DNA of 64,000 nt from Pedobacter sp. W3I1 (GTDB lineage Bacteria; Bacteroidota; Bacteroidia; Sphingobacteriales; Sphingobacteriaceae), in the NCBI RefSeq assembly GCF_030816015.1, contig NZ_JAUSXN010000001.1, positions 6,138,001-6,202,000 of the forward strand. The letters are read 5' to 3'. Under the pieces are notes generated by a model. The model was not told the DNA's origin. It saw only the letters and a program-made list of their open reading frames with translations, and ran no database searches. Position 1 is the stretch's first letter. Each line of letters opens with the position of its first letter. Position numbers and translations under genes: made by a program. Below are positions 49,274 to 58,045 of the stretch, piece after piece.

Positions 49274-49774
49274 CTACTTAAACTGAATCAAAATTTGATT
49301 CTTCTCTACTTTATCGCCCTGCTTAATCAAAACTTTCTTTATCACACCATCGGTTGATGATTTTAAGATGTTTTCCATTTTCATCGCTTCCAGCACCAAT
49401 AGGTTATCGCCTTTCTTTACTTCAGCATTTTCTTCAACCAAAACCTTTAATACCAAACCGGGCATCGGTGCTTTAATCTCTGAAACTTTATTAGCGGTTA
49501 AATTATCCAGACCAAGCTGTTTTAACAAAACATCAAACTGATCTTCGATGCTAATCTGATAAATATGACCATTAACCTTTACTTTACAGGTTTTATCTAC
49601 TCTGTTGAGCTCAACGATTTCTGTATTAAAAGATTTATTCTGATATAAAACATGGGTGCTGCTATTGCGCAGCGTAGCTAGATCAAGCTGAACAGGATCG
49701 CCATTTACCAGCAAGGCCGATTCATTATGCTCAATTTCGAATAAAAACTGATCGTTTACTTTTACTTTATACAT
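49274..49774 (-). CDS. Biotin/lipoyl carrier domain protein (carboxylase BCCP type)
   Basis: A 166-residue protein with a C-terminal biotinyl domain (about 100-166): APMPGLVLKVLVEENAEVKKGDNLLVLEAMKMEN, with the biotin-accepting K132 in EAMKM. The N-terminal 95 residues resemble the spacer domain that links acyl-CoA carboxylase subunits in Bacteroidota (similar to the propionyl/methylcrotonyl-CoA carboxylase carrier). The carboxylase subunits are not in the window. It is the last gene of the DedA-to-BCCP operon (3-base gap to the DUF4159 gene). Confidence 0.92.
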   Translation of the reverse strand: MYKVKVNDQFLFEIEHNESALLVNGDPVQLDLATLRNSSTHVLYQNKSFNTEIVELNRVDKTCKVKVNGHIYQISIEDQFDVLLKQLGLDNLTANKVSEIKAPMPGLVLKVLVEENAEVKKGDNLLVLEAMKMENILKSSTDGVIKKVLIKQGDKVEKNQILIQFK

Positions 49775-49777
49775 TCA

Positions 49778-50482
49778 CTATTGAGTTAAAGCATACTGAA
49801 CTAAATTCGCGCCCATTTTTAGCGCCTTTGTCCTTGTTTCCTGGGTATCTTCAGGATAAGTACCAAAATCTTCCCAACCGTTCCCTAAATCGCATTCAAA
49901 GGTATAATAACAAACTACTCTTCCCTTATATATCAGTGCAAACCCTTGAGGTCTTTTATTATCATGCTCATGGATTTTGGGCAAGCCTCCCGGAAACTTA
50001 AATTTCTGGTTATATATTGCATGGTTAGCAGGCAATTCGACAAAACTAAGTTCCGGAAATACTTTTTTCATCTGCGGGCGGATAAATTTATCCAATCCAT
50101 AATTATCGTCTATATGAAGAAAGCCACCACCTATAAGGTACTGCCTTAAATTTTTAATTTCCTGATCATTAAAAACTACGTTTCCGTGGCCGGTCATATA
50201 AACAAATGGGTAATTAAAAATTTCTTTTGAGCCTACTTCAACGATGCTTTCTTCAGCATAAAAATTAGTTTTCAAATTCGCGTTGCAATATGCAATTAAA
50301 TTAGGCAGGGCTGTTCTGTCGGCATACCAATCGCCACCTCCGTTATACTTTAATTTGGCCATGCGGTAGGTTGGTGGAAGAGCGCTAAAAGCAAAAAGCA
50401 CAAAGCTAAGAGCTAAAAGACTAAAGCTGAAAGACCAAAGCTGAAACCTGGAAAATTGAAAACTGAAAACTGAAAATTTCAA
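49778..50482 (-). CDS. DUF4159 family protein, exported
   Basis: A 234-residue protein. The DUF4159 domain runs from about residue 40 to the end: MAKLKYNGGGDWYADRTALPNLI, EVGSKEIFNYPFVYMTGHGNVVF, LIGGGFLHIDDNYGLDKF, and ALIYKGRVVCYYTFECDLGNGWED. It has a flavodoxin/GATase-like alpha/beta fold by family knowledge; function unknown. The N-terminal 37 residues (MKFSVFSFQFSRFQLWSFSF then SLLALSFVLFAFSAL) are a hydrophobic signal peptide encoded by an imperfect short repeat (about 50380-50482). It lies in the operon between rsmE (5-base gap) and BCCP. Confidence 0.88.
   Translation of the reverse strand: MKFSVFSFQFSRFQLWSFSFSLLALSFVLFAFSALPPTYRMAKLKYNGGGDWYADRTALPNLIAYCNANLKTNFYAEESIVEVGSKEIFNYPFVYMTGHGNVVFNDQEIKNLRQYLIGGGFLHIDDNYGLDKFIRPQMKKVFPELSFVELPANHAIYNQKFKFPGGLPKIHEHDNKRPQGFALIYKGRVVCYYTFECDLGNGWEDFGTYPEDTQETRTKALKMGANLVQYALTQ
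50380..50482. repeat. Low-complexity 'ctgaaaactgaaa / aaagctgaaagac' tract encoding a signal peptide
   Basis: On the plus strand the tract repeats aaagc(t)(g/a)aaag(ac/ca) and ctgaaaactgaaa words. On the minus strand it encodes the Phe/Ser/Leu-rich N-terminus of the DUF4159 protein. Such tracts are typical intergenic debris in this group, so the coding use is notable. Confidence 0.6.
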
Positions 50483-50487
50483 ATTGA

Positions 50488-51192
50488 TTATCGGTTAAGG
50501 TAATTGATTTCAAAACAAACAGATAATGCAGCCGTTTCTGTGCGCAACCTGTTATCACCTAAAGTTAATGCTTTAAAGCCTTTGTTCAAAGCTAAATTAA
50601 CTTCATCAGGTGTGAAATCTCCTTCAGGACCAATAAGAATTAAATATTTTTGATGTGGAGCTACAAGTTTGGATATATATTGTTTCTCACCGTTATCGAT
50701 ACAATGCGCGATTAGTTTATCACCATCAAATGGTTCTTTTAAAAAAGCATCAAAAGAAATGGCATCGTTTAATTTAGGATGATAAGCTTTAATAGATTGT
50801 TTTACGGCAGAAGTAATTACTTTATTCAGACGATCTTCTTTAACTATCCTACGCTCCGATCGATCGGTAATAATTGGCGTAATCTCATCAATGCCCAACT
50901 CTGTGGCTTTCTCTAAAAACCATTCTATACGGTCGATATTTTTAGTTGGTGCAACAGCAATGTGTAAGTAATGATTTCTTTTATGGAACTCAGTTTCTAC
51001 TTTTAAAATAGATAAAGAAACTTTTTTTGGATTATCAGTGGTGATTTCAGCAGTGTAAAAACCGCCTTTCCCATCAACCAGGTTAACGATCGAGCCAATA
51101 GTAAGGCGAAGTACCCTAACGCAGTGTTTGCTCTCTTCTTCGTTAAGTGTGTAAGTATTTTGGGTTATATCTGGTGTATAAAAAATATGCAT
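50488..51192 (-). CDS. rsmE: 16S rRNA (uracil(1498)-N3)-methyltransferase
   Basis: A 234-residue SPOUT-fold enzyme that methylates U1498 of 16S rRNA in the 30S subunit. An N-terminal PUA-like domain (1-70: LNEEESKHCVRVLRLTIGSIVNLVDGKGG) is followed by the trefoil-knot SAM domain: IAVAPTKNIDRIEWFLEKATELGIDEITPIITDRS, LILIGPEGDFTPDE and LGDNRLRTETAALSVCFEI. These blocks are diagnostic. Normal length. Eight bases follow the CNNM/CorC gene, so it is in the same operon. Confidence 0.97.
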   Translation of the reverse strand: MHIFYTPDITQNTYTLNEEESKHCVRVLRLTIGSIVNLVDGKGGFYTAEITTDNPKKVSLSILKVETEFHKRNHYLHIAVAPTKNIDRIEWFLEKATELGIDEITPIITDRSERRIVKEDRLNKVITSAVKQSIKAYHPKLNDAISFDAFLKEPFDGDKLIAHCIDNGEKQYISKLVAPHQKYLILIGPEGDFTPDEVNLALNKGFKALTLGDNRLRTETAALSVCFEINYLNR

Positions 51193-51200
51193 AGTTGAAA

Positions 51201-52625
51201 TTAATGATTATCAACCATATCTGCTTTATTGATCACCAATTCTAATTTAATGGTTTCGATGTTCTGTTCTGTCTTTTTAAGGATAGTAAACAGGTAACCA
51301 TATGATTCGTTGCTTTCACCTACCTCAGGAATACGTTCAAAAACGTGAGAAACGAGTCCACCAATGGTATCGAAATCTTCATCCTCAGGTAAATCGTGAG
51401 GCAGATGCTCGTTTACATCATATACAGTAGCGAACGCATTTACGATAAACTCATTGTCAGAAACTTTTTCTACCAGCGGCTTTTCTTCATCGTATTCATC
51501 CTGAATTTCTCCAACAAGCTCTTCAACAATATCTTCTAAGGTAACCATACCAGCTGTTCCCCCAAACTCGTCTAATACAATCGCAATCTGTATGCGGTTA
51601 CTTTGCAGTTCGCTCATCAGATCGTTAATTTTCTTGGTTTCTGTAACGAAATATGGTTTTCTGATGATATCGTTTAATGTCCAGTGCTGGTTACCTGCGG
51701 CTACTAATGGCAAGATGTCTTTTGCATGGATAATTCCAACGATTTTATCCATAATTTCATCATAAACCGGCAAGCGGGAATATCCTTCTTTAATAATCGT
51801 ATCAATCACTTCTTCTTTTGGAGAAGTTAATTCAATACCAGAAATCTTGGTCCGAGGTACCATGATATTCTTAACCACGCGCTCATTAAAATCGAATACG
51901 TTTTTAATCAGCTCATGTTCGTTATTATCTAATGCACCACTTTCTTTACCCTGATCTAATAAATACTGAAGTTCTTCGGTACTGTGTAGCGATTCGTGCC
52001 CACTGGAAGTGTCGATTCCGAATGGTTTAAGAATGATAGCAGCAAGGCTATTTAACGTCCAAATGAATGGCTTAAATACCACATAAAATATTTGCAGTGG
52101 AACAGAAACGAAAAGGGTTGTAGCTACTGGCCGTTGGATGGCAAAAGATTTCGGTGCTAATTCGCCAAATACAATATGCATAACTGTAATGAGCGAAAAG
52201 GCAACAATCGTAGATGCGGTATGGATAGAAGCATCGCTTAAACCCCATTGTAAACTATCGAAAAGATTTTTGAAAATAGTATGCATAACGCCTTCACCTA
52301 CCCAACCTAAGCCGAGTGATGCAAGCGTTATACCTAGCTGTGTGGCGGCTAAATACCCATCAAGATTATGAATAATCCCTTTGGCCATTTTGCCTACACG
52401 ACTGCCCGTTTTTGCTTTAATTTCAATTTGTGATGCCCGAACTTTTACAATTGCAAACTCTGCTGCAACAAAAAATCCGTTAAGTAACACCAAAAATAAT
52501 GCAAAGAATAATCGCCAGCCTACGGAAGTGGTATCAGGTTCTTGTACAGCAACCAAAACTACGTTTGTGGGCAGGATTGCACTTAGCTCTAAATTTAAAA
52601 ACAAACATACCGTGGGTAAATCCAT
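51201..52625 (-). CDS. CNNM/CorC-type (hemolysin family) membrane protein
   Basis: A 474-residue membrane protein. The DUF21/CNNM transmembrane domain (about 35-210: LFFALFLVLLNGFFVAAEFAIVKVR, ATQLGITLASLGLGWVGE) is followed by two CBS domains (about 235-350: VPRTKISGIEL, GYSRLPVYDEIMDKIVGIIHAKDIL, LDEFGGTAGMVTLEDIVEELVG) and a CorC_HlyC C-terminal domain. Relatives take part in Mg2+ or Na+-linked ion transport; 'hemolysin' is a historic label. GldE-like proteins share the layout, but the FFVAAEFAIVKVR block fits the general family better. The first codon overlaps the ppa stop by one base (TAATG-type coupling). Confidence 0.93.
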   Translation of the reverse strand: MDLPTVCLFLNLELSAILPTNVVLVAVQEPDTTSVGWRLFFALFLVLLNGFFVAAEFAIVKVRASQIEIKAKTGSRVGKMAKGIIHNLDGYLAATQLGITLASLGLGWVGEGVMHTIFKNLFDSLQWGLSDASIHTASTIVAFSLITVMHIVFGELAPKSFAIQRPVATTLFVSVPLQIFYVVFKPFIWTLNSLAAIILKPFGIDTSSGHESLHSTEELQYLLDQGKESGALDNNEHELIKNVFDFNERVVKNIMVPRTKISGIELTSPKEEVIDTIIKEGYSRLPVYDEIMDKIVGIIHAKDILPLVAAGNQHWTLNDIIRKPYFVTETKKINDLMSELQSNRIQIAIVLDEFGGTAGMVTLEDIVEELVGEIQDEYDEEKPLVEKVSDNEFIVNAFATVYDVNEHLPHDLPEDEDFDTIGGLVSHVFERIPEVGESNESYGYLFTILKKTEQNIETIKLELVINKADMVDNH

Positions 52626-53176
52626 TAAGCTAATTCTCTAAATGTTGTGTTATAAAGTTCTATGCTTTCTTTAATTACTTTATGCGCATAACGAACACCA
52701 AGTAAATGTTCGATAGTTACATTTTTATCTTCTAATGCTTTATAATCCTGAAAGAAACGAACAATCTCTTTCATTTGGTGTGGAGGCAACTCATCTAAAT
52801 CATTAATATAGTTTACCGACATATCGTGAGCAGCTACGGCAATAATTTTATCGTCCTGTTCGCCATTATCAACCATATGCATTACACCAACCACTTTCGC
52901 CTCGATCAATGTCATTGGGTAAACATCTACTGAGCAAAGCACCAGAATATCCAATGGATCTTTATCATCGCAATAAGTTTGCGGAATAAAACCATAGTTT
53001 GCAGGATACATTACGGATGAAAAAAGAACCCTGTCTAACTTAATTAAGCCAGATTCTTTATCTATTTCGTATTTTGCTTTTGAACCTTTTGGAATTTCAA
53101 TAATTGCGTTTACAATTTCTGGAACATTATGTCCGGGAGATACGCTATGCCACGCGTGATGATCGTCTTTTGCCAT
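52625..53176 (-). CDS. ppa: Inorganic pyrophosphatase (family I)
   Basis: A 183-residue soluble pyrophosphatase that hydrolyses PPi to two phosphates. Family I active-site blocks are present: KAKYEIDKESGLIKLDRVL, YPANYGFIPQTYCDDKDPLDILVL (the DxDPxD metal motif) and VVGVMHMVDNGEQDDKIIAV. It starts 2 bases after the DedA gene and overlaps the next gene by one base, so it is tightly coupled within the operon. Confidence 0.97.
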   Translation of the reverse strand: MAKDDHHAWHSVSPGHNVPEIVNAIIEIPKGSKAKYEIDKESGLIKLDRVLFSSVMYPANYGFIPQTYCDDKDPLDILVLCSVDVYPMTLIEAKVVGVMHMVDNGEQDDKIIAVAAHDMSVNYINDLDELPPHQMKEIVRFFQDYKALEDKNVTIEHLLGVRYAHKVIKESIELYNTTFRELA

Positions 53177-53178
53177 TT

Positions 53179-53838
53179 TTAATTTAAATCTGTTTTATCC
53201 TCTTCAGGACCACTCACTACTTTACTTTTTACAAAGGTAATTAATAATGGTATAGTTGTAATAAGAATAAAGCCAATAATAATATATAATAAATAATCGT
53301 TTATTTCTTTTTCAAATCTTTTGCCTAAAAAATAACCAAGCAAAGTTAAGGAACAGATCCAAAGTACCCCACCCACTACATTATATAAAGCAAATTTTTT
53401 AAAGTCTAGTTTTACAACCCCCGCAAAAATCGGTGCAAAAGTTCTAACAATCGGTACAAATCTGCCCATTATTAACGCAAAGGCACCTTGTTTATGATAA
53501 TAATCTTCTGCAGCTTTTAAATATTTCTTTTTAAAAAAGAAACTGTCTTTTCTGGTATACAATACAGGCCCAGTTTTACGCCCGAACCAATAACCGGTAA
53601 AATTCCCTGAAATGGCTGCAACACATAAGCCTGCCAAAAGTACAGCAATGTTCACATCAAGCTTGCCTGTTGCAACAAACATCCCCGCTAAAAACAATAA
53701 ATAATCACCTGGAAGAAAAAAACCAAAAAACAGGCCTGTTTCTGCATAGATAACGAATATGACTAGATAGAAACCACCCTCCCTCAATAATTTTTCGGGG
53801 TCAAGTAGTTGATGCAGGTTATTCCAAAAATCGTGCAT
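53179..53838 (-). CDS. DedA-family inner-membrane protein
   Basis: A 219-residue DedA/SNARE-associated membrane protein. The family core is seen in YAETGLFFGFFLPGDYLLFLAGMFVA, GNFTGYWFGRKTGP and GRFVPIVRTFAPIFAGVVKLDFKKF, with the conserved E, FxPGD and RFVPxVRT residues. Some DedA proteins flip undecaprenyl phosphate or phospholipids, so a lipid-carrier role is reasonable. The start is ATG 53838; a TTG two codons earlier is less likely. It is the first gene of the operon that runs to 49274. Confidence 0.94.
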   Translation of the reverse strand: MHDFWNNLHQLLDPEKLLREGGFYLVIFVIYAETGLFFGFFLPGDYLLFLAGMFVATGKLDVNIAVLLAGLCVAAISGNFTGYWFGRKTGPVLYTRKDSFFFKKKYLKAAEDYYHKQGAFALIMGRFVPIVRTFAPIFAGVVKLDFKKFALYNVVGGVLWICSLTLLGYFLGKRFEKEINDYLLYIIIGFILITTIPLLITFVKSKVVSGPEEDKTDLN

Positions 53839-54030
53839 ATTCAATTATCCGTAAAACTACAAATAATTATTAAAGAATAGCCTCAAAAAAAAAATCGTTC
53901 AAATCATCCTTTTTGCTTTTATAAAAAATTGATATTAACTTCCCCATAGAAAGCATGAAGATCTAACATCTACATCCGATAAATGAGTATAAAGGCAAAA
54001 TGGCGTTAAGCAACCCTTAAATTAAGTGCT

Positions 54031-55134
54031 ATGGAAATAGACTACTATAAAGATTTAGGTGTTGAAAAATACGCAACAACCGATGAAATAAAAAGTGCTT
54101 TTAGAAAATTAGCACACAAGTATCATCCTGATGTAAACAAAGAGGAAGATTCCGACAGCCATTTTAGAAGAGTTTATAAAGCATATGAAGTGCTTAGCAA
54201 TCCCGAAAAAAGGAGCAAATACGATAGTTACGGAGATACCGGAGAGTATACGCCACCTCCATATACTGAAGAACAACAAGCAGCCCAAGATGCGGCATAT
54301 GCAAAAATGTATGCCGAATATGATAAGGTGTATGCCGAATCGCAAACCTATATATACCTTTATTATTTTGTTGTAGGCATCTTTATATTGTTTGATTTAT
54401 TTATAATTTTTGCCCCTTTTTTTGAAAAAATAGAGAAAAATAGAGTGATTAAGGAAAGCGTTGTACAAGATCACCGGCACCAAATCGTATTAAACAAAAT
54501 AGATAGTGTATTAAAAAAATATAAACCCATTTATTTATATACCAATGATACGGGAGCTACTGCAAAAATATTTCCAGATATACCAGACTCACTAGTTTAC
54601 GGTTCATATTACGGTAATCCATATGATTACAATAGTTGGCGATATGATACGGCTCATGTAAATTCTTTTTTGAAAAACCCCGATTTGACAGGCGTCGTAA
54701 CATTGATAACACTTAGCGATGGCAAAATGTACTTGCCGGCTAGTAGCGTTTATAGGAAAGGAGAAGGTAAAATGTTACAGTTAGCAATATATGATATCAA
54801 TGATGAAATACCTCATAAAACATTTAAACTTCCAAATGGGAAGGAGGTTGTTTTGAATAAAGAAAAGCTTTACAGTAGCGTTTATTTAAATTTTAATAGT
54901 AAAGAGGAACTAATAGATGATGTTTTTATGTGGTCAATTGTTCAAACGTTCTCTCGCTACCCTAATTGCAAACTGTATTTAACTCCGATAGTAAGTAACG
55001 ACCCCAAAAAGCATATTGACTCACTTCTTTTTAAAGAAGTTATTATTTCGTTGAATAAAAAATTTAATGCTATAAATAAAAAGAAACAAAAAAAAGTGAT
55101 TGATACTGCATCGTTTCAATTGAGCATTAACTAA
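54031..55134 (+). CDS. Membrane-anchored J-domain (DnaJ-like) protein
   Basis: A 367-residue protein. Residues 1-68 are a complete J-domain (YYKDLGVEKYATTDEIKSAFRKLAHKYHPDV, with the HPD motif at 32-34) that would stimulate a DnaK-type chaperone. A charged/Tyr-rich linker leads to one membrane segment (about 107-130). Beyond it is an unrecognised 230-residue domain, presumably on the other side of the membrane, with no zinc-finger or C-terminal peptide-binding domain of classical DnaJ. It is AT-rich and unpaired, and ends 53 bases before the convergent nuoN gene. The partner chaperone and substrate are unknown. Confidence 0.9.
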   Translation: MEIDYYKDLGVEKYATTDEIKSAFRKLAHKYHPDVNKEEDSDSHFRRVYKAYEVLSNPEKRSKYDSYGDTGEYTPPPYTEEQQAAQDAAYAKMYAEYDKVYAESQTYIYLYYFVVGIFILFDLFIIFAPFFEKIEKNRVIKESVVQDHRHQIVLNKIDSVLKKYKPIYLYTNDTGATAKIFPDIPDSLVYGSYYGNPYDYNSWRYDTAHVNSFLKNPDLTGVVTLITLSDGKMYLPASSVYRKGEGKMLQLAIYDINDEIPHKTFKLPNGKEVVLNKEKLYSSVYLNFNSKEELIDDVFMWSIVQTFSRYPNCKLYLTPIVSNDPKKHIDSLLFKEVIISLNKKFNAINKKKQKKVIDTASFQLSIN

Positions 55135-55187
55135 TTAATGATCATCAAAACTGCTTCAGGTGTTCAAATTTCTGCGGCATCTAAATT

Positions 55188-56558
55188 TTATATCAAATTT
55201 AAAATAAGCGATGGATATATACCCATTAAAATTGTAATTACTACCGAAACAAGTAAAACCACTTTATATTGGCCTGGTGTTGAAAGTTCTGTTTCTGCGC
55301 CATCTTTAAACCACATGGCTACAATTACCCTAAAATAATAATAGAAGCCAACCAGCGCATTTAAAATCGCAAATGCAACAAGTAAAGTCTTATACTCTGT
55401 CATCACATTCAGGAACATTAAATATTTCCCTATGAAACCCGCAGTTAAAGGAATACCCGCTAAAGAAAGCATGGCAACAGTTAAGCACAATGCCACTAAT
55501 GGATTACGCTTAGCCAAACCATTAAAGCTATCAAAGCTATCGCTACCTGTTTTTTGTTTTACCAAAATTAAAACTGCAAAGGCAATGATAGATGCGAATG
55601 TATAAGCTGCTGCATAAACCAAAACATTGTTGCCAGAGTTTTTAGTTAATACGATAAGCGAAAACAATAAGTAGCCTGCATGCGAAATACTAGAGTAAGC
55701 CAGCATGCGTTTGAAGTTTTTTTGGAATAAGGCGGTTACGTTTCCGATAAATAAGGTTAAACAAACGATAACCATTAAAGGTACAACCCAGAAATCGTGA
55801 AGCGGCGCAAATGCACCAGCAAATAAACGTAAGAAAGCAGCAAAACCTGCAGTTTTAACCACGGTACTCATGAAAGTGGTGATTAAAGACGGAGCGCCTT
55901 CGTATACATCTGGAGTCCAGAAGTGGAATGGGGCAGCACCAACCTTAAAACTTAAGCCAATCATCATCAGGATAACGCCTGGATAGAATATTGGAGCAAT
56001 AACTTGGCTATTTACCAGATAGGCTTGTATTTTATCTAAATCAAATGATCCTGTAGCACCATAAATTAAGGTGATACCAAATAACAGGAAGCCTGTGGAG
56101 AAGGCACCCATTAAGAAATATTTTAAGGAAGCTTCGTTAGAGGCAAAATCCTTTTTACGGATACCTGCCAAAATATATAAACTCACGGACATGATTTCTA
56201 AGCCTACAAATAACATGGCCATATTTTTATACGATACCATCATAATCATTCCCGCAAGTGCGAAAAGAATTAAGGTATAATATTCGGCTATGTTATCGCT
56301 TTTGGCGTGGAAATAATTCTGTGTTAATAAAAAGATTAAAAGTGTACCGATAATACAGATCCCTGAAAATGCCAGAGCAAAGTTATCTGTCTGCATCATT
56401 CCGAAATGAACAGCATTGCCATTCCATGCACAAAAAGTAAATCCTAATGCAGTAAGTAAGCCAACAACGGTAAGTGGTAGTAATGCTTTATTTGCCTTAA
56501 ACAAACCTGCATAAAGCACTATAAAAGCTGTTATACTAATGGTTATAATAATATTCAT
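55188..56558 (-). CDS. nuoN: NADH-quinone oxidoreductase subunit N
   Basis: A 456-residue antiporter-like membrane subunit of complex I. Typical blocks are LFVGLEIMSVSLYILAG, SLKYFLMGAFSTGFLLFG, FKVGAAPFHFWTPDVYEGAPSLITTFMSTVVK and MLAYSSISHAGYLLF, with conserved proton-channel Lys and Glu residues in these membrane helices. It is the last gene of the nuo operon and lies 3 bases after nuoM. No clear terminator is visible before the convergent DnaJ-like gene, 53 bases on. Confidence 0.97.
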   Translation of the reverse strand: MNIIITISITAFIVLYAGLFKANKALLPLTVVGLLTALGFTFCAWNGNAVHFGMMQTDNFALAFSGICIIGTLLIFLLTQNYFHAKSDNIAEYYTLILFALAGMIMMVSYKNMAMLFVGLEIMSVSLYILAGIRKKDFASNEASLKYFLMGAFSTGFLLFGITLIYGATGSFDLDKIQAYLVNSQVIAPIFYPGVILMMIGLSFKVGAAPFHFWTPDVYEGAPSLITTFMSTVVKTAGFAAFLRLFAGAFAPLHDFWVVPLMVIVCLTLFIGNVTALFQKNFKRMLAYSSISHAGYLLFSLIVLTKNSGNNVLVYAAAYTFASIIAFAVLILVKQKTGSDSFDSFNGLAKRNPLVALCLTVAMLSLAGIPLTAGFIGKYLMFLNVMTEYKTLLVAFAILNALVGFYYYFRVIVAMWFKDGAETELSTPGQYKVVLLVSVVITILMGIYPSLILNLI

Positions 56559-56561
56559 TGC

Positions 56562-58025
56562 TTAATTTACTGTGTTTAATTTTTGATTTACCTGTTCTAA
56601 TAAATGTTGTACAGACGCCTCTGTTAAGTGCAAAATTGGTTTCGGATAAACACCCAAAACAATAATCAGTGCACAAATTGTATAAAGAACCAATTTTTCA
56701 GTTCCTTTAATATCGGTGAAAGTGATGGTTAAGCTATTGGTTTCGCCCAGCATTACATTCTGGTACATGCGTAACATGTAAACTGCACCGAAGATAATGG
56801 TTAACCCTGCAAGAGCTGCAGCCCAAATGCCGTAGTTGTAAACGCCCATCAGCAATAAAAACTCGCCAATAAATCCGTTTGTTCCCGGTAACGCTACTGT
56901 GCCTAAAACAATGATCAGAAAAGTAAGCGCCAACTGTGGTGCTACTTTTGCAATTCCACCCAATTCTTCAATTTTATTGGTTTTAACACGAGAGAAGATG
57001 ATATCTAAAACAAAGAATAAACCTACTACGTTAATCCCGTGGCTCAACATTTGTACCATTGCACCTTGCATACCTTGCTGGTTAAAAGCGAAAATACCTG
57101 CCGATATTAATCCAACGTGAGCAATAGATGAATAAGCTACTAAACGTTTGGCATCCTTTTGTGTAAAGGCAATTAGCGAAGCGTAAACGATACCGATGAT
57201 CGATAGAATGATAACTACCTGGCCCCAATCGTGAACGCCTGCCGGAACAATTGGCAACAGCCATCTAATTACACCATAGATACCCATTTTTAACATGATA
57301 CCTGATAAGAGCATTGTTCCTGGTGTGGGAGCGGCTGTATACGTATCTGGCTGCCAGGTGTGGAAAGGGAAAATCGGCATCTTAATGGCAAAAGCAATAA
57401 AGAAAGCCCAGAAAATCCATCCTTGCTGTGCACTATCTAAGTTTAAAGCATAAAAAGCCTGGATATCAAAATTGTGTGCCGGGTTTTGAAGATATAGGTA
57501 AATAATACCCATCAACATAAATAACGAACCTCCAATGGTATACACGAAAAATTTCATGTTGATCCGGATTCGGTCTTTTCCTCCCCAGATGGCACAGATA
57601 AAGTAGATTGGAATTAATGCTGCTTCCCATCCGATATAGAACAAGAATGCATCTAATGCAGTAAATACCAATAATAGGCCACATTGCATAAATAAAATCA
57701 AGGCATAAAATGCAGCCGGATTTTTATAGTCATGATTGTAGCTTGATAAAATAATAATTGGTACCAGTAAATTGGTTAGCAATACCACAAGCATACTGAT
57801 GCCATCAATACCTGCGTGGAAATTGATGCCTAAGTCTGCAATCCACGGCAAATTAACCTCAAATTGGGTACTTGCATTTGGAATGAAATTGCAGGCGATA
57901 ACCAAAGCCAAACCTAAAGAAACAACCGAAAATATGGTCGAAACTATTTTAGCCGACTTACCCGTAAATGCAGTAATAATAGCACCTACAAGCGGAAGAA
58001 ATATAAGTAGTAAAAGTTGTTCCAT
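56562..58025 (-). CDS. nuoM: NADH-quinone oxidoreductase subunit M
   Basis: A 487-residue antiporter-like proton-pumping subunit. Diagnostic blocks are INFHAGIDGISMLVVLLTNLLVP, LFYIGWEAALIPIYFICAIWGGKDRIRINMKFFVYT, FAIKMPIFPFHTWQPDTYTAAPTPGTMLLSGIMLKMGIYG and KRLVAYSSIAHVGL. It follows nuoL by 20 bases and precedes nuoN by 3. Confidence 0.97.
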   Translation of the reverse strand: MEQLLLLIFLPLVGAIITAFTGKSAKIVSTIFSVVSLGLALVIACNFIPNASTQFEVNLPWIADLGINFHAGIDGISMLVVLLTNLLVPIIILSSYNHDYKNPAAFYALILFMQCGLLLVFTALDAFLFYIGWEAALIPIYFICAIWGGKDRIRINMKFFVYTIGGSLFMLMGIIYLYLQNPAHNFDIQAFYALNLDSAQQGWIFWAFFIAFAIKMPIFPFHTWQPDTYTAAPTPGTMLLSGIMLKMGIYGVIRWLLPIVPAGVHDWGQVVIILSIIGIVYASLIAFTQKDAKRLVAYSSIAHVGLISAGIFAFNQQGMQGAMVQMLSHGINVVGLFFVLDIIFSRVKTNKIEELGGIAKVAPQLALTFLIIVLGTVALPGTNGFIGEFLLLMGVYNYGIWAAALAGLTIIFGAVYMLRMYQNVMLGETNSLTITFTDIKGTEKLVLYTICALIIVLGVYPKPILHLTEASVQHLLEQVNQKLNTVN

Positions 58026-58045
58026 TATTTAATTTTGAACCCTTT

